Of a stretch of 64,000 nt of DNA, positions 41,598 to 50,122 are shown piece by piece. The notes below the pieces were generated by a model. The model was not told the origin of the DNA and did not search any database. It saw only the letters and a program-made list of their open reading frames with translations. The stretch lies in assembly GCF_009792355.1 (NCBI RefSeq), contig NZ_CP047045.1:1364001-1428000 (forward strand), written 5' to 3'. How positions within the stretch are numbered: position 1 is the first letter of the stretch; every line of letters begins with the position of its first letter. The DNA comes from Terricaulis silvestris (lineage in GTDB: Bacteria > Pseudomonadota > Alphaproteobacteria > Caulobacterales > Aquidulcibacteraceae). Position numbers and translations under genes: made by a program.

Positions 41598-41971
41598 AGT
41601 TGAAGCGCGGCTTGAGCGGGTTTTGGGCCTTTCTCTACCAATCCAAGTTGGCCAAGGCGCACATGCCATTCTGGCGTGTTGTCGTAGAAGCCAAGCTCGA
41701 CCGCCGCGCCCGGCAATGGCCGCGCCGTTACGATTCCGCGATCACAGCTGTCTTCGTCTGGGCCCGCACCATCGAGGAAGCCGAAGGCCTGGCTGCGCTC
41801 GCCATCGAAGAAGCGGGCATGGCCGCGCTCACGGCCGACGCCACCAAATGCCCGCCGGCCACAGCACCCCGAAAAACGCCGATGGCCGTGGCGCGCTCCG
41901 ACTATGGCTATCTCTCGCGCGACGAGAGCGAACGCACCGGCGGCTCCTCCCGGCGCGACGCCCGGGCTTGA
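41594..41971 (+). CDS. Protein of unknown function
   Basis: 125 residues from the GTG overlapping the hydratase stop. The N-terminus VKLKRGLSGFWAFLYQSKL is followed by a compact domain (VVVEAKLDRRARQWPRRYDS, TIEEAEGLAALAIEEAGMAA) and a polar tail (ESERTGGSSRRDARA). The overlap suggests co-expression with the hydratase. No family recognised. Confidence 0.55.
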   Translation: MKLKRGLSGFWAFLYQSKLAKAHMPFWRVVVEAKLDRRARQWPRRYDSAITAVFVWARTIEEAEGLAALAIEEAGMAALTADATKCPPATAPRKTPMAVARSDYGYLSRDESERTGGSSRRDARA

Positions 41972-42002
41972 TCGGGAACCCGCCGCGCGGGATAGCTGAC
42001 TC

Positions 42003-43289
42003 ATGAGTGGGGAATTGGAAGCTGCCGGCGCCATGGCGACGGCTGGTCTGGTCGCGGGCGCGATTGAGGGCCGCGAAGGGCAAAGCCCAGGCGAAGGCGC
42101 TTGCCTAAATTGCGGCGCGCAGCTCACCGGCGCCTATTGCAGCGCCTGCGGACAAGCCGCCCACGCGCACCGCAGCCTCATCCATGTGCTCGAGGAATTT
42201 CTCCACGGCATTTTCCACTTCGACACCAAAGTCTGGCGCACGCTGCCGATGGCGATCTTCCGCCCCGGCACGCTCACCCGGAATTACGTCTACGGCAAAC
42301 GCGCGCGCTATCTCTCGCCGCTGGCGTTTTTCCTGCTGACAGTCTTCTTCATGTTCGCGGTGTTCGCCTTCGCCGGCGGCCCGCCGATGAACGTGACCGA
42401 ATCCGGCACTGTTGCTGAAGCGCAGGCGGAACTGGCCGAAGCGCGCGAAGACTTGGCGACCGCCGAGCGCGAATTGCAGGAGGTGCTCGCGAACCCCGAT
42501 CCGGATCAACCCGCCGGTCTGGAAGAGAGCCTGGCGCGCCAGGCAATCGGTTTGGCGCAAGCGGAAGTCGCGCGCGAGGCGCAGTCTTTGCGCCGCGCGC
42601 AGGCGCGTGAAGCGGCCGCGGCGCAAGGGGAGGATCAAGTTGTCGCGCCTGTCGCTGTGGGCGCGCCAGAGCCGGCGGCAAGCGCCGTTGCACCTCCAGC
42701 GCCAGCCGCGCCGGCCGAAGACGCCGCAACGCCGCCGCCCCTGCCTGGGTCGGTGCAAGTCGAGGTCGATTCCGTCGATAGCGATGGTGGCCCGCTCAAT
42801 TGGCAGGACGCCGTGCGAGAAATGGCTGAGGCCGACGATTTCGTCGTGATCCAGGGCTGGGATTCGTTCAACCAGCGGATCCGCGACCAGCTGCGCAATC
42901 CAGACCTGGCCGCGTACAAAATCCAGGAAGCCGCCGCGAAGTTTTCCTTCCTGCTGGTGCCGATCTCGTTGCCGTTCTTGGCGCTGCTGTTTTTATGGAA
43001 ACGCGGCGTGACGCTCTACGACCACGTTGTCTTCTCGCTCTACGAACTTTCGTTCGTGTCGCTGCTGTTTGTGCTGATGGTCAGCGTGGCGCGCGTCGAT
43101 GCGTTGATGTGGCTTGTGCCGATGCTGGTGTTGTTCGGCGTGCCCGTGCACACCTTCTTTCACTTGAAGGGCGCCTACGCGTTGGGCTGGTTCTCGGCAA
43201 TCTGGCGCACCTTCTTCATGATGATCTTTGCGACCATCGCGCTTTGCATCTTCCTCATCGCCATCGTCATCCTCGGACTAGCCGGATGA
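42003..43289 (+). CDS. DUF3667 zinc-ribbon membrane protein
   Basis: 428 residues. A zinc ribbon (CLNCGAQLTGAYCSACGQ) near residue 35 is followed by the DUF3667 block SLIHVLEEFLHGIFHFDTKV and RPGTLTRNYVYGKRARYLSP, then one membrane helix. A long Glu/Ala/Arg coiled coil with Pro-rich end (about 140-245) follows, then four C-terminal helices. Family function unknown. The next gene overlaps as ATGA. Confidence 0.85.
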   Translation: MSGELEAAGAMATAGLVAGAIEGREGQSPGEGACLNCGAQLTGAYCSACGQAAHAHRSLIHVLEEFLHGIFHFDTKVWRTLPMAIFRPGTLTRNYVYGKRARYLSPLAFFLLTVFFMFAVFAFAGGPPMNVTESGTVAEAQAELAEAREDLATAERELQEVLANPDPDQPAGLEESLARQAIGLAQAEVAREAQSLRRAQAREAAAAQGEDQVVAPVAVGAPEPAASAVAPPAPAAPAEDAATPPPLPGSVQVEVDSVDSDGGPLNWQDAVREMAEADDFVVIQGWDSFNQRIRDQLRNPDLAAYKIQEAAAKFSFLLVPISLPFLALLFLWKRGVTLYDHVVFSLYELSFVSLLFVLMVSVARVDALMWLVPMLVLFGVPVHTFFHLKGAYALGWFSAIWRTFFMMIFATIALCIFLIAIVILGLAG

Positions 43290-43681
43290 TCTCGAAGCTG
43301 CCCATCCTCGCCGGCTCGGCGGCCGTCATCATATTGATGGTGAGTGTCGCGGCGGCGCTGGGGTTTCGGCCGAAGGCGCTCCTGGACGACGCGACGCTGG
43401 CGCGACTCGCGGCCAACGAAGGCGCCAGCATCGAAGCCTCCGTCATCGCGCCGGACGCCAAATCCGCGCTCGCCCGACTCAGCGGCGGCAAAATCATGGT
43501 CGCCCGCGCCATGGGCGGCGACGTCAGCGCCCGCATTGCCCCAGCGTCTGCCGTACATGCGCGGATCAACGGCGAGAAACTCAGCGTCCGGTTTGCGGAT
43601 GTAGGCTATCCGCCGCTACATATGCGCGTGCAAACGCCGCCGGCATGGCTGGCGGACCTCGTATCAGGAGAGGGGCGGTGA
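43286..43681 (+). CDS. Membrane-anchored small protein of unknown function
   Basis: 131 residues: one N-terminal helix (KLPILAGSAAVIILMVSVAA), then a soluble domain (LARLAANEGASIEASVIAPD, KIMVARAMGGDVSARIAP). It is linked by ATGA to the DUF3667 gene and by GTGA to the hydroxylase gene, so it belongs to that transcript. No family recognised. Confidence 0.6.
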   Translation: MISKLPILAGSAAVIILMVSVAAALGFRPKALLDDATLARLAANEGASIEASVIAPDAKSALARLSGGKIMVARAMGGDVSARIAPASAVHARINGEKLSVRFADVGYPPLHMRVQTPPAWLADLVSGEGR

Positions 43682-44625
43682 CAGCTCCGGAAGCGCCAAG
43701 CGGCATCCTCGCCGCGCTCGAAAGCTTCGACAAAGAACTCATCATCACGTTCGCCGTGCCCGGCTTCGTGTTGCTGATCCTGATCGAGATGGCCGTCGTG
43801 CGCATGACCCGCCACGGCCGCTACGACGTGAAGGATAGCGCCACCAGCCTGATGATGGGCTTCGGCAACCAGATCGTCGGCATCCTGTTTGGCTTCGCCG
43901 CGGTGTTGAGCCTGTTCTGGTTCTACCAGTTCCGCCTGTTCGATCTCGGCTGGACTTGGCCGGTGCTGGTCGCGTGCTTCTTCGCGGAAGACTTGGCGTA
44001 CTACGCCTTCCACCGCATCGCGCACGAGCGCCGCTTCTTCTGGGCCAGCCACATCGTCCATCACTCGTCGCAGCACTACAATCTGACCACGGCGCTGCGC
44101 CAAACCTGGACTGGCGTGCTCGGCCTCAGCTTCATTTTCTGGCTGCCGCTGGTGCTGATCGGTTTTCCGCCCGGCATGGTGCTGATGTTCCAGGGCTTCA
44201 GCCTGGTCTATCAATTCTGGATTCACACCGAGACCATCGGCCGGATGGGCCCGCTCGAATGGGTGATGAACACGCCGTCGCATCACCGCGTCCATCACGC
44301 CATCAACGCAAAGTATCTCGATGCGAATTACGCCGGCGTGCTGATCATCTGGGACCGCCTGCTCGGCACCTTCGTGCCGGAAGATGCCGAGCAGCCGCGC
44401 TACGGCATCGTCAGCCAGCTCGGCACCTTCAATCCGTTCCGCGTCGCTTTCCATGAATGGGCCGGCATCTTCCGCGACGTGGCCGGCGCGAAGTCGCCGC
44501 GCGAAGTCCTGGGCTACATGTTCGGCCCGCCGGGCTGGAGCGCGGACGGTTCGCGCAAAACCAGCGCATCAATCAAGGCGGAATGGGCGGCGCGGCAGCA
44601 AGCGGCAGCTGTTCCGGCAGAATAG
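43678..44625 (+). CDS. Sterol desaturase/fatty acid hydroxylase family protein
   Basis: 315 residues starting at a GTG preceded by CAGGAG. Four membrane helices surround the di-iron histidine boxes HRIAHERRFFWASHIVHHSS and HTETIG plus HRVHHAINAKY. The family hydroxylates or desaturates lipids such as sterols, carotenoids or fatty acids, using O2 at a non-haem di-iron centre. The substrate is not predictable. The PaiB gene begins directly at the stop. Confidence 0.9.
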   Translation: MTAPEAPSGILAALESFDKELIITFAVPGFVLLILIEMAVVRMTRHGRYDVKDSATSLMMGFGNQIVGILFGFAAVLSLFWFYQFRLFDLGWTWPVLVACFFAEDLAYYAFHRIAHERRFFWASHIVHHSSQHYNLTTALRQTWTGVLGLSFIFWLPLVLIGFPPGMVLMFQGFSLVYQFWIHTETIGRMGPLEWVMNTPSHHRVHHAINAKYLDANYAGVLIIWDRLLGTFVPEDAEQPRYGIVSQLGTFNPFRVAFHEWAGIFRDVAGAKSPREVLGYMFGPPGWSADGSRKTSASIKAEWAARQQAAAVPAE

Positions 44626-45273
44626 ATGTACGTCCCGCACCATTTTGCGACGGATGAAGCTGACGCGCTAATCGCCCGTCTCGCGCGGCGCTGGGCCGGT
44701 GTTCTGATCACGGTGGATGCGGACGGCACGCCAACCGGCACGCACATGCCGATCCTGTGGGACGCCGAGCGCAAGATCGCCACCGGCCACATCGCGCGCC
44801 CCAATCCGCAATGGAAGCTTGGCGACGGGCGCGGATTGCTCGTGCTCAGCGGCGCCGAAGCGTACGTGACGCCGAGCTGGTATCCGTCAAAGCGCGAGAA
44901 CGGCAAGACAGTGCCGACGTGGAACTACGAAGCCGTGCACCTGAGCGGCCGCGTCGAGTGGTTCGAAGATGCAATGCGGCTCGAAGCCGTTGTCCGCGAT
45001 CTCTCGGCATTCCACGAACACGACCGCGCCGAGCCCTGGTCGATCGGCGAAGCGCCACGCGCTTATATCGACGCGCTGCTACGCGGCATCGTCGGCGTAA
45101 CGCTGCATGTGGATCGCGTCGAAGCGAAGCGGAAGCTTTCGCAGAACAAGAGCGAGCCGGATTTCAACGGTGTCGAGCGCGGCTTGGCGGCGAGCGGCGA
45201 TGCACTGGAAGGCGAAGTCGCCGCGCTGATGCGCGAGACGCGCGCCGTGAGCGACGATCCCGATGGGAATTGA
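44626..45273 (+). CDS. FMN-binding PaiB-type protein
   Basis: 215 residues of the split-barrel flavin fold: MYVPHHFA at the start, TDADGTP-like TVDADGTPTGTHMPILWD, GHIARPNPQWK, YVTPSWYPSKRENGKTVPTWNY and the closing KRKLSQNKSEPDFNGV. These are hallmarks of PaiB, named in Bacillus as a negative regulator of sporulation/protease genes and possibly a haem or flavin enzyme. It has no space from the hydroxylase gene and overlaps the next gene by 11 bases. Confidence 0.9.
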   Translation: MYVPHHFATDEADALIARLARRWAGVLITVDADGTPTGTHMPILWDAERKIATGHIARPNPQWKLGDGRGLLVLSGAEAYVTPSWYPSKRENGKTVPTWNYEAVHLSGRVEWFEDAMRLEAVVRDLSAFHEHDRAEPWSIGEAPRAYIDALLRGIVGVTLHVDRVEAKRKLSQNKSEPDFNGVERGLAASGDALEGEVAALMRETRAVSDDPDGN

Positions 45274-45781
45274 GCCGCCGATTGTCGAGCGAGAACAGGG
45301 GTTGCGATACGGCATAACCCGCGCGCTTTGTGTCATCGCGTCGCTCTCTTGGTTCGCGCTGATCGCCGCTGTCTCGGTGTTGCTGTATGCGGTGTTCATT
45401 CGTAGCAACGGTGACATTGCGGACCAGGTGAACCGGCTCTTCACGCCGATTGTCTGGTTCGGCGCTGTCATGTGGGGGTCGCAAGGACTGCTTTGGTTGT
45501 GGCGGCGTTGCGACCGATGTCGGCGGCGGCTGTTTGAAGAAGGACGGCCCAACTGGGCGCGTTGGGCGCCAGGCCTGAGCGCGTTTGATCGGAACTGGCT
45601 CAAGCGAAACGCAAGCTGGATGAACGGAGCGCCGGAGCGCGATCATAGGGCAAAGACGCTGCTGGGATCGCATCGCATGAGGGCCATTGCCGACATGGCG
45701 TTCGGCGGGCGCCTGCGCTGCCAATGGTGCGGTCACGAGGATGGCGCGACTCCCGACTACGTTGTAACCGGCTCGGAATGA
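45263..45781 (+). CDS. Zinc-ribbon membrane protein of unknown function
   Basis: 172 residues: two hydrophobic helices (about 22-46 and 60-82), CDRCRRRLFEEGRPNW, and a C-terminal CQWCGHEDGATPDYV. The two CxxC pairs could bind one zinc. It overlaps the PaiB end and, as ATGA, the DUF1489 start. Confidence 0.58.
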   Translation: MGIEPPIVEREQGLRYGITRALCVIASLSWFALIAAVSVLLYAVFIRSNGDIADQVNRLFTPIVWFGAVMWGSQGLLWLWRRCDRCRRRLFEEGRPNWARWAPGLSAFDRNWLKRNASWMNGAPERDHRAKTLLGSHRMRAIADMAFGGRLRCQWCGHEDGATPDYVVTGSE

Positions 45782-46230
45782 CCATCCACATCGTAAAGCT
45801 CTGCGTCGGCGCGGAAAGCGTCGAAGATCTGGCCGAGTGGCAAATCGGCCAGCTGAAGCGTGCGCAGAAGGCCAAAGCCAAAAGCATTCATCCGAACCAG
45901 AAGAAGCACCCCGTGTGCGGCACGCGCATGTGGCCGAAGCGTCTAGAGGACGTGCTCGCGGGCGGCTCGCTTTATTGGGTGATCAAGGGCGTCGTCAGCG
46001 TTCGTCAAACCATCGTCGCCATCGATGACGTGATCGACAATCACGGCCAACGCTGCGGCCTCTATCTCGACGCCTACCTGCAACGCACCGTCCCGCAACC
46101 GCGCCGCGCGTTCCAAGGCTGGCGCTATCTCGATCCCAAGGACGCGCCGGCGGATCTAAGCGCCGCACAAGGCGGCGCGGATTTGCCAGAGCATCTGCGG
46201 CGGCAATTGGTGGAGTTGGGGGCTTGGTGA
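45778..46230 (+). CDS. DUF1489 family protein
   Basis: 150 residues with the family block IHIVKLCVGAESVEDLAEWQ, HPVCGTRMWPKRLEDVLAGG, SLYWVIKG and FQGWRYLDPKDAPADL. The family is conserved across alphaproteobacteria and of unknown function. Start chosen for the ATGA overlap. Confidence 0.9.
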   Translation: MTIHIVKLCVGAESVEDLAEWQIGQLKRAQKAKAKSIHPNQKKHPVCGTRMWPKRLEDVLAGGSLYWVIKGVVSVRQTIVAIDDVIDNHGQRCGLYLDAYLQRTVPQPRRAFQGWRYLDPKDAPADLSAAQGGADLPEHLRRQLVELGAW

Positions 46231-46270
46231 GTCACTAGGTGGGCGCCAGCAGAAGTGCTATGTTGTCAGC

Positions 46271-46519
46271 ATGACGAAGCAAACCACCATCGAGTTGCCC
46301 GAACACCAGGCCTCGTTCGCCGAGGAGCGTGTGGCCGAGGGCGCTTATGGCTCTGTGAGCGAGGTGGTGCAGGCCGGTCTGCGCCTCTTGGAGGAACAGG
46401 AAGCAAAGCTGGCACAGCTTCGCGCGGCGCTCCTAGAGGGCGAGCAAAGCACAATAGTCGAAGGGTTTGACGCCGAGGCGCTGCTGTCGAAATTGCACGT
46501 CGGTCGCGCTTCGCGCTAA
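46271..46519 (+). CDS. parD: ParD-family antitoxin
   Basis: 82 residues: an RHH DNA-binding motif at the start (KQTTIELPEHQASFAEERVA, YGSVSEVVQAGLRLLEEQEA), then an acidic toxin-binding tail. It autorepresses its own operon and neutralises the ParE toxin. The stop and the toxin start share a base (TAATG). Confidence 0.92.
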   Translation: MTKQTTIELPEHQASFAEERVAEGAYGSVSEVVQAGLRLLEEQEAKLAQLRAALLEGEQSTIVEGFDAEALLSKLHVGRASR

Positions 46520-46818
46520 TGGCGCGCTATACGATCCGCGAACGCGCGCAAGCGGATCTTATCGACATCTGGCGCTTCACGTCTCGGCGATGGGACCTGA
46601 ATCAGGCCGATAGCTACTACCGCGAGATCATCTCGGCGCTGGAAGCCGTCGCGCAAGAGCCATCGCTCGGTCGGCCATGTGACGAAATTCGCCACGGCTA
46701 TCGCCGACACAATGTGGGATCGCATGTGGTGTTTTATCGCCTTGAGAGCGGCATCCCTGACGTCATCCGCATTTTGCATGGACGCCGGGATTTTCGTCGC
46801 CACCTACCCAAAAGCTGA
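46519..46818 (+). CDS. parE: ParE-family toxin
   Basis: 99 residues: YTIRERAQADLIDIWRFTSR, ADSYYREIISALEAVAQEP, LGRPCDEIRHGYRRHNVGSH and ILHGRRDFRRHL, the RelE/ParE fold. ParE toxins poison DNA gyrase. The last 15 bases overlap the end of the convergent kynureninase gene. Confidence 0.92.
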   Translation: MARYTIRERAQADLIDIWRFTSRRWDLNQADSYYREIISALEAVAQEPSLGRPCDEIRHGYRRHNVGSHVVFYRLESGIPDVIRILHGRRDFRRHLPKS

Positions 46819-47982
46819 CAGCGCGCGCTTCGCCCCCGCGCAGAACGCCGCGACATCGTCCTCGTCCTGATACAACCCAAACCCAACCCGCAGCACGTCA
46901 TCGCGCGCATCGGTGATGAGATCAGCAGCCATGAGCGTGGCCTTCCACTCAGTCGCCTTGGGGTGACGGAGCGCGATGAAGCGGGCGTTGGGGCCGTGGG
47001 CGTTGGGTTCGAGCAGCTCGGCTTCGGCGAGCACGCCCGCATCGCCGGCGCGGATCGCCTCGATCATGGCTTGACGCAACGTGGCGCACCGCGCCGCGAT
47101 CGCATCCGTCGTCAAGCCTTCGCGCGCCAGCATCGCGCGCACTGCGTTGAAGCGATAAAGCCCCGTCGGATCATACGTTGCGCCGAGAAATCGTCCACCA
47201 TCCGGCGCGTAGCCCACTTCGCCTTGCTTAGCTTCGATCGCGCCAAAGTCCGCAAACCAACCCGTGTTCTGAGGGCGCAAACCAAACCCCGGCGGCGCGT
47301 GGATGAACGCCGCGCCTTCGCCGGCCATCGCGTACTTGTAGCCGCCGCCGAGCAGGAACACGCGATCCGCCACCGCGCCGAAATCCGACGGCAGCGCCAT
47401 GAACGAGTGGTAGAGATCCACCATCGCCCACATGCCGTCCGGCGTCGCGCGATCAGCCAACTCCGACACGCCATCAAACCGCAAGCCGCTGCGAAACATC
47501 ACCGCAGAAAGGAACGCCACGTCCGGCGTCTTCTCGCGCAGCGCCGCCAGATAGCGCTCCGTGAACGTCGCAAACGGTTCGCACGCTACGACGCGCCGCT
47601 TGATGCGGCCATCTTCCTCCCAGCGCGCGCTTTGACGGCGGAAAGAATGGAATTCGCCGTCGGTTGTCAGCACATCCAACGGCGCGCGTCCGCCTTTGGC
47701 TGAAAAGAGCCGCACCAAGAGTTCATGCGTGTTCGGCGCAAAGCCAATTGTACGCGGGTCGGGCAGGTTAAGTTCGCGCGCAATGTTCTCCTGCGCGCGC
47801 GGCATCACTTCGCCGAACACCTTGTCCCATTTCTTGTCGGCCAGTACCGCCGCGTCGGTCCACGCTTCCATGTGCCCGTCGAACGAAGCATCGGGCCAAA
47901 GATGGTGCGAGTGCGCGGCGAAATGGATGCGGCCCGGTGCGGCGTCGAGCGCGCGTTTGAACAGGTGCTTGTAACTTTTCAC
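46804..47982 (-). CDS. kynU: Kynureninase-type PLP enzyme
   Basis: 392 residues, class V aminotransferase fold. The PLP lysine lies in GGGYKYAMAGEGAAF near residue 217, after DLYHSFMALPSDF. The C-terminal DDVLRVGFGLYQDEDDV is typical. It probably cleaves kynurenine or hydroxykynurenine to anthranilate plus alanine. It starts with GTG overlapping the stop of the TDO gene (GTGA). Confidence 0.85.
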   Translation of the reverse strand: MKSYKHLFKRALDAAPGRIHFAAHSHHLWPDASFDGHMEAWTDAAVLADKKWDKVFGEVMPRAQENIARELNLPDPRTIGFAPNTHELLVRLFSAKGGRAPLDVLTTDGEFHSFRRQSARWEEDGRIKRRVVACEPFATFTERYLAALREKTPDVAFLSAVMFRSGLRFDGVSELADRATPDGMWAMVDLYHSFMALPSDFGAVADRVFLLGGGYKYAMAGEGAAFIHAPPGFGLRPQNTGWFADFGAIEAKQGEVGYAPDGGRFLGATYDPTGLYRFNAVRAMLAREGLTTDAIAARCATLRQAMIEAIRAGDAGVLAEAELLEPNAHGPNARFIALRHPKATEWKATLMAADLITDARDDVLRVGFGLYQDEDDVAAFCAGAKRALSAFG

Positions 47983-48767
47983 AGCTTGGTCCGGAGCGAC
48001 CAGATCTCAGGGAAGGCGCGTCGCGTCAGCGTTTGCTGCAGGTAGCCTACGCCCTCGGTACCGCCCGAGCCGCGCTTGCGACCGATGATGCGCTCCACCG
48101 TCAGCACGTGCTTGTGCCGCCAAGTGAGAAACGCATCGTCGAGATCGATCAGCTTTTCCGCCAACTGATAGAGCGACCAGTGCTTTGCCGTGTCGCGATA
48201 CACTTCCAACCACGCAGCCTCCACCGCCTCACTCGGCTCGTAAGGCGTATGCTTCGGCCGGTTGAGCACGCTCGCCGGAATCTCGAAGCTCTTCGACAGC
48301 TGCACCAGCGCATCATCATAAAGGCTCGGCGCATTCAACGCGTCCTCAAGCATCTTGCGATCAGCGCCGCCTTCATCGTGAAACTTCAGGAACGCATCGT
48401 CCTTGATGCCAAGCTTGTATTCCAGCACGCGAAACTGCGCCGATTGAAAGCCGGAGCTCGTTCCCAACAACGCGCGGAAGTTTAGATAATCCGCCGGCGT
48501 CATCGTTGCCAGGATGTCCCAGGTATGCGTCATCACGGCTTGGATGCGCGAGACGCGCGCCAAGTGTTTATATGCGGGTTCGAGATTGCTGCTGCGCACT
48601 TCGCTCTGCGCCGCGCCCAATTCGTGGATCGCCTGCTTCATCCAGAGCTCCATGGTCTGGTGCAGGATCACGAACAGCAGTTCGTCGTGCTGGTCGGTTT
48701 GCGGGCGTTGCGCCGCCAAAATCTCGTTCAGGCGCAGGTATTGGCCGTATGTGACGCTCTCGCTCAT
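47979..48767 (-). CDS. kynA: Tryptophan 2,3-dioxygenase
   Basis: 262 residues: MSESVTYGQYLRLNEILAAQ, HDELLFVILHQTMELWMKQ, FRALLGTSSGFQSAQFRVLE, and the proximal haem His in WRHKHVLTVERIIG. TDO opens the indole ring of tryptophan to N-formylkynurenine. It is transcribed first, with kynureninase second. The formamidase needed between them is not in the window. Confidence 0.95.
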   Translation of the reverse strand: MSESVTYGQYLRLNEILAAQRPQTDQHDELLFVILHQTMELWMKQAIHELGAAQSEVRSSNLEPAYKHLARVSRIQAVMTHTWDILATMTPADYLNFRALLGTSSGFQSAQFRVLEYKLGIKDDAFLKFHDEGGADRKMLEDALNAPSLYDDALVQLSKSFEIPASVLNRPKHTPYEPSEAVEAAWLEVYRDTAKHWSLYQLAEKLIDLDDAFLTWRHKHVLTVERIIGRKRGSGGTEGVGYLQQTLTRRAFPEIWSLRTKL

Positions 48768-48934
48768 AGCTGGTCACGTTCCTCCGTTGAATCACGACCT
48801 TAGAGCAAGCCGCGACGCAGGGGAAAGCCGGGCTAAGCCATTGTGCGCGCTAGGTTCCCGCTTTTAGGGGTATGGACTGGGGCTAGGGTTTGCTAGGGAA
48901 GCCGCTGCCTGGGGGCAGAAGCCGAAGGAGGGAA

Positions 48935-50020
48935 ATGGCGATGGGTGGTGCCGTACGGATCATTCTAATCGTTCTTGTGTTGGTCTTGGTCGCCGCGGGG
49001 GCCGGATATTTCCTGGTGCCGCCGGTGGCGAGCCGTTCTCAAACACTCACAGTTGAAGCGCCGCCGGCCACCGTGCTGGCGCGTTTGTCGTCGACGCCGG
49101 TTGGCTCGACTGTTGTTGAAGGCGTGACCGTTGCCGAAGCCGCTAGTGTCGAAGGCGACACGGTGACGGCGCCGGTGACGTATGCCGGTGGCCAAACTGG
49201 CCAAGTCGTTTATCGCGTGACGCCGGAAGGCGAAGGGTCGCGCGTTGAAGTGAAGCTCGAGCAAAATCTCGGCGCCAACCCGCTGGATCGCGTCGATGCG
49301 CTCACCGGCGGCGATGTCGCGCCGCTGATCGAAGCCGCGGCTGCTGGCGTCAGCACCGATCTCGGCGCGCTGCCGAGCGCAAGCTTCGAAGGCCTGCAGT
49401 ACAACGTCGTGCAAATCGAAGCGCGGCCGTTCTTCTACATCCAGAACTGCGCGCCGACCGATGCGGAAGCGGTGACGGACGTGGTCGCGCAAAGCTTGCT
49501 CGCGCTCCGCCCGATCATGCAGCGTCAAAACCTGACGGCCACTGGTGACCCGATCGCGGTTGAGCCGCGCGTCGAGAACAACCAATATTGCTATCAGATC
49601 GGCTACCCGTACTCGGGCCGTCCGCCGCGCGTGCTTGCGGTTGGCACGGCGGGTCAAACGCCGGCCGGCCAAGCGCTCCGCGTCGTCTACAGCGGCACGG
49701 AAGATGACGTGCTGGCGCAAGTCTACAATCCGATGGACGCGCTGCTCGCAGCCGCCCACTTGGATGACCCGTCGACCACTGACGACGATTGGACCACCTA
49801 CGAGGTCTATCACGACGATCCGACCCAAGCCGGCGGTTCGCGTAGTCGTGAAGTCTTCTATGTGGCGCAGGGCGACATCTCCGCGCTGACGCGCATCGCG
49901 CCGCCGACGGAAGTCGCTGTGCCTGCCAACGTTCCGGCTGCGGCGCCAGCCGCTGATCCGGCTGTGCCCGCACCAGCCGGCACGCCTGCACCGGCAACGC
50001 CCGCACCGGCCACGCCGTAA
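48935..50020 (+). CDS. Membrane-anchored GyrI-like/SRPBCC-like protein
   Basis: 361 residues starting at 48935 with AAGGAGG upstream. One N-terminal helix (AVRIILIVLVLVLVAAGAGY) anchors it; residues about 35-120 have a beta-rich polyketide-cyclase-like pattern (LTVEAPPATVLARLSST, VVYRVTPEGEGSRVEVKLEQ). Residues about 160-330 resemble the GyrI/AraC effector-binding fold (QIEARPFFYIQNCAPTDAE, NQYCYQIGYPYSG). The C-terminus is a Pro/Ala run. Domain calls are by pattern only. Function unknown. Confidence 0.6.
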   Translation: MAMGGAVRIILIVLVLVLVAAGAGYFLVPPVASRSQTLTVEAPPATVLARLSSTPVGSTVVEGVTVAEAASVEGDTVTAPVTYAGGQTGQVVYRVTPEGEGSRVEVKLEQNLGANPLDRVDALTGGDVAPLIEAAAAGVSTDLGALPSASFEGLQYNVVQIEARPFFYIQNCAPTDAEAVTDVVAQSLLALRPIMQRQNLTATGDPIAVEPRVENNQYCYQIGYPYSGRPPRVLAVGTAGQTPAGQALRVVYSGTEDDVLAQVYNPMDALLAAAHLDDPSTTDDDWTTYEVYHDDPTQAGGSRSREVFYVAQGDISALTRIAPPTEVAVPANVPAAAPAADPAVPAPAGTPAPATPAPATP

Positions 50021-50043
50021 CGCGAAGCGTCAGACCTGAAACG

Positions 50044-50076
50044 AAGGGCCGCCGGCGAAAGCCAGCGGCCCTTTTG
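50044..50076 (+). terminator. Rho-independent terminator
   Basis: Stem AAGGGCCGC/GCGGCCCTT with a 12-base loop, followed by TTTG. Confidence 0.8.
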
Positions 50077-50122
50077 TTATGGGTGGGACCGAGTTCATAT
50101 CGGCATCGTGAGGGGACGACGC

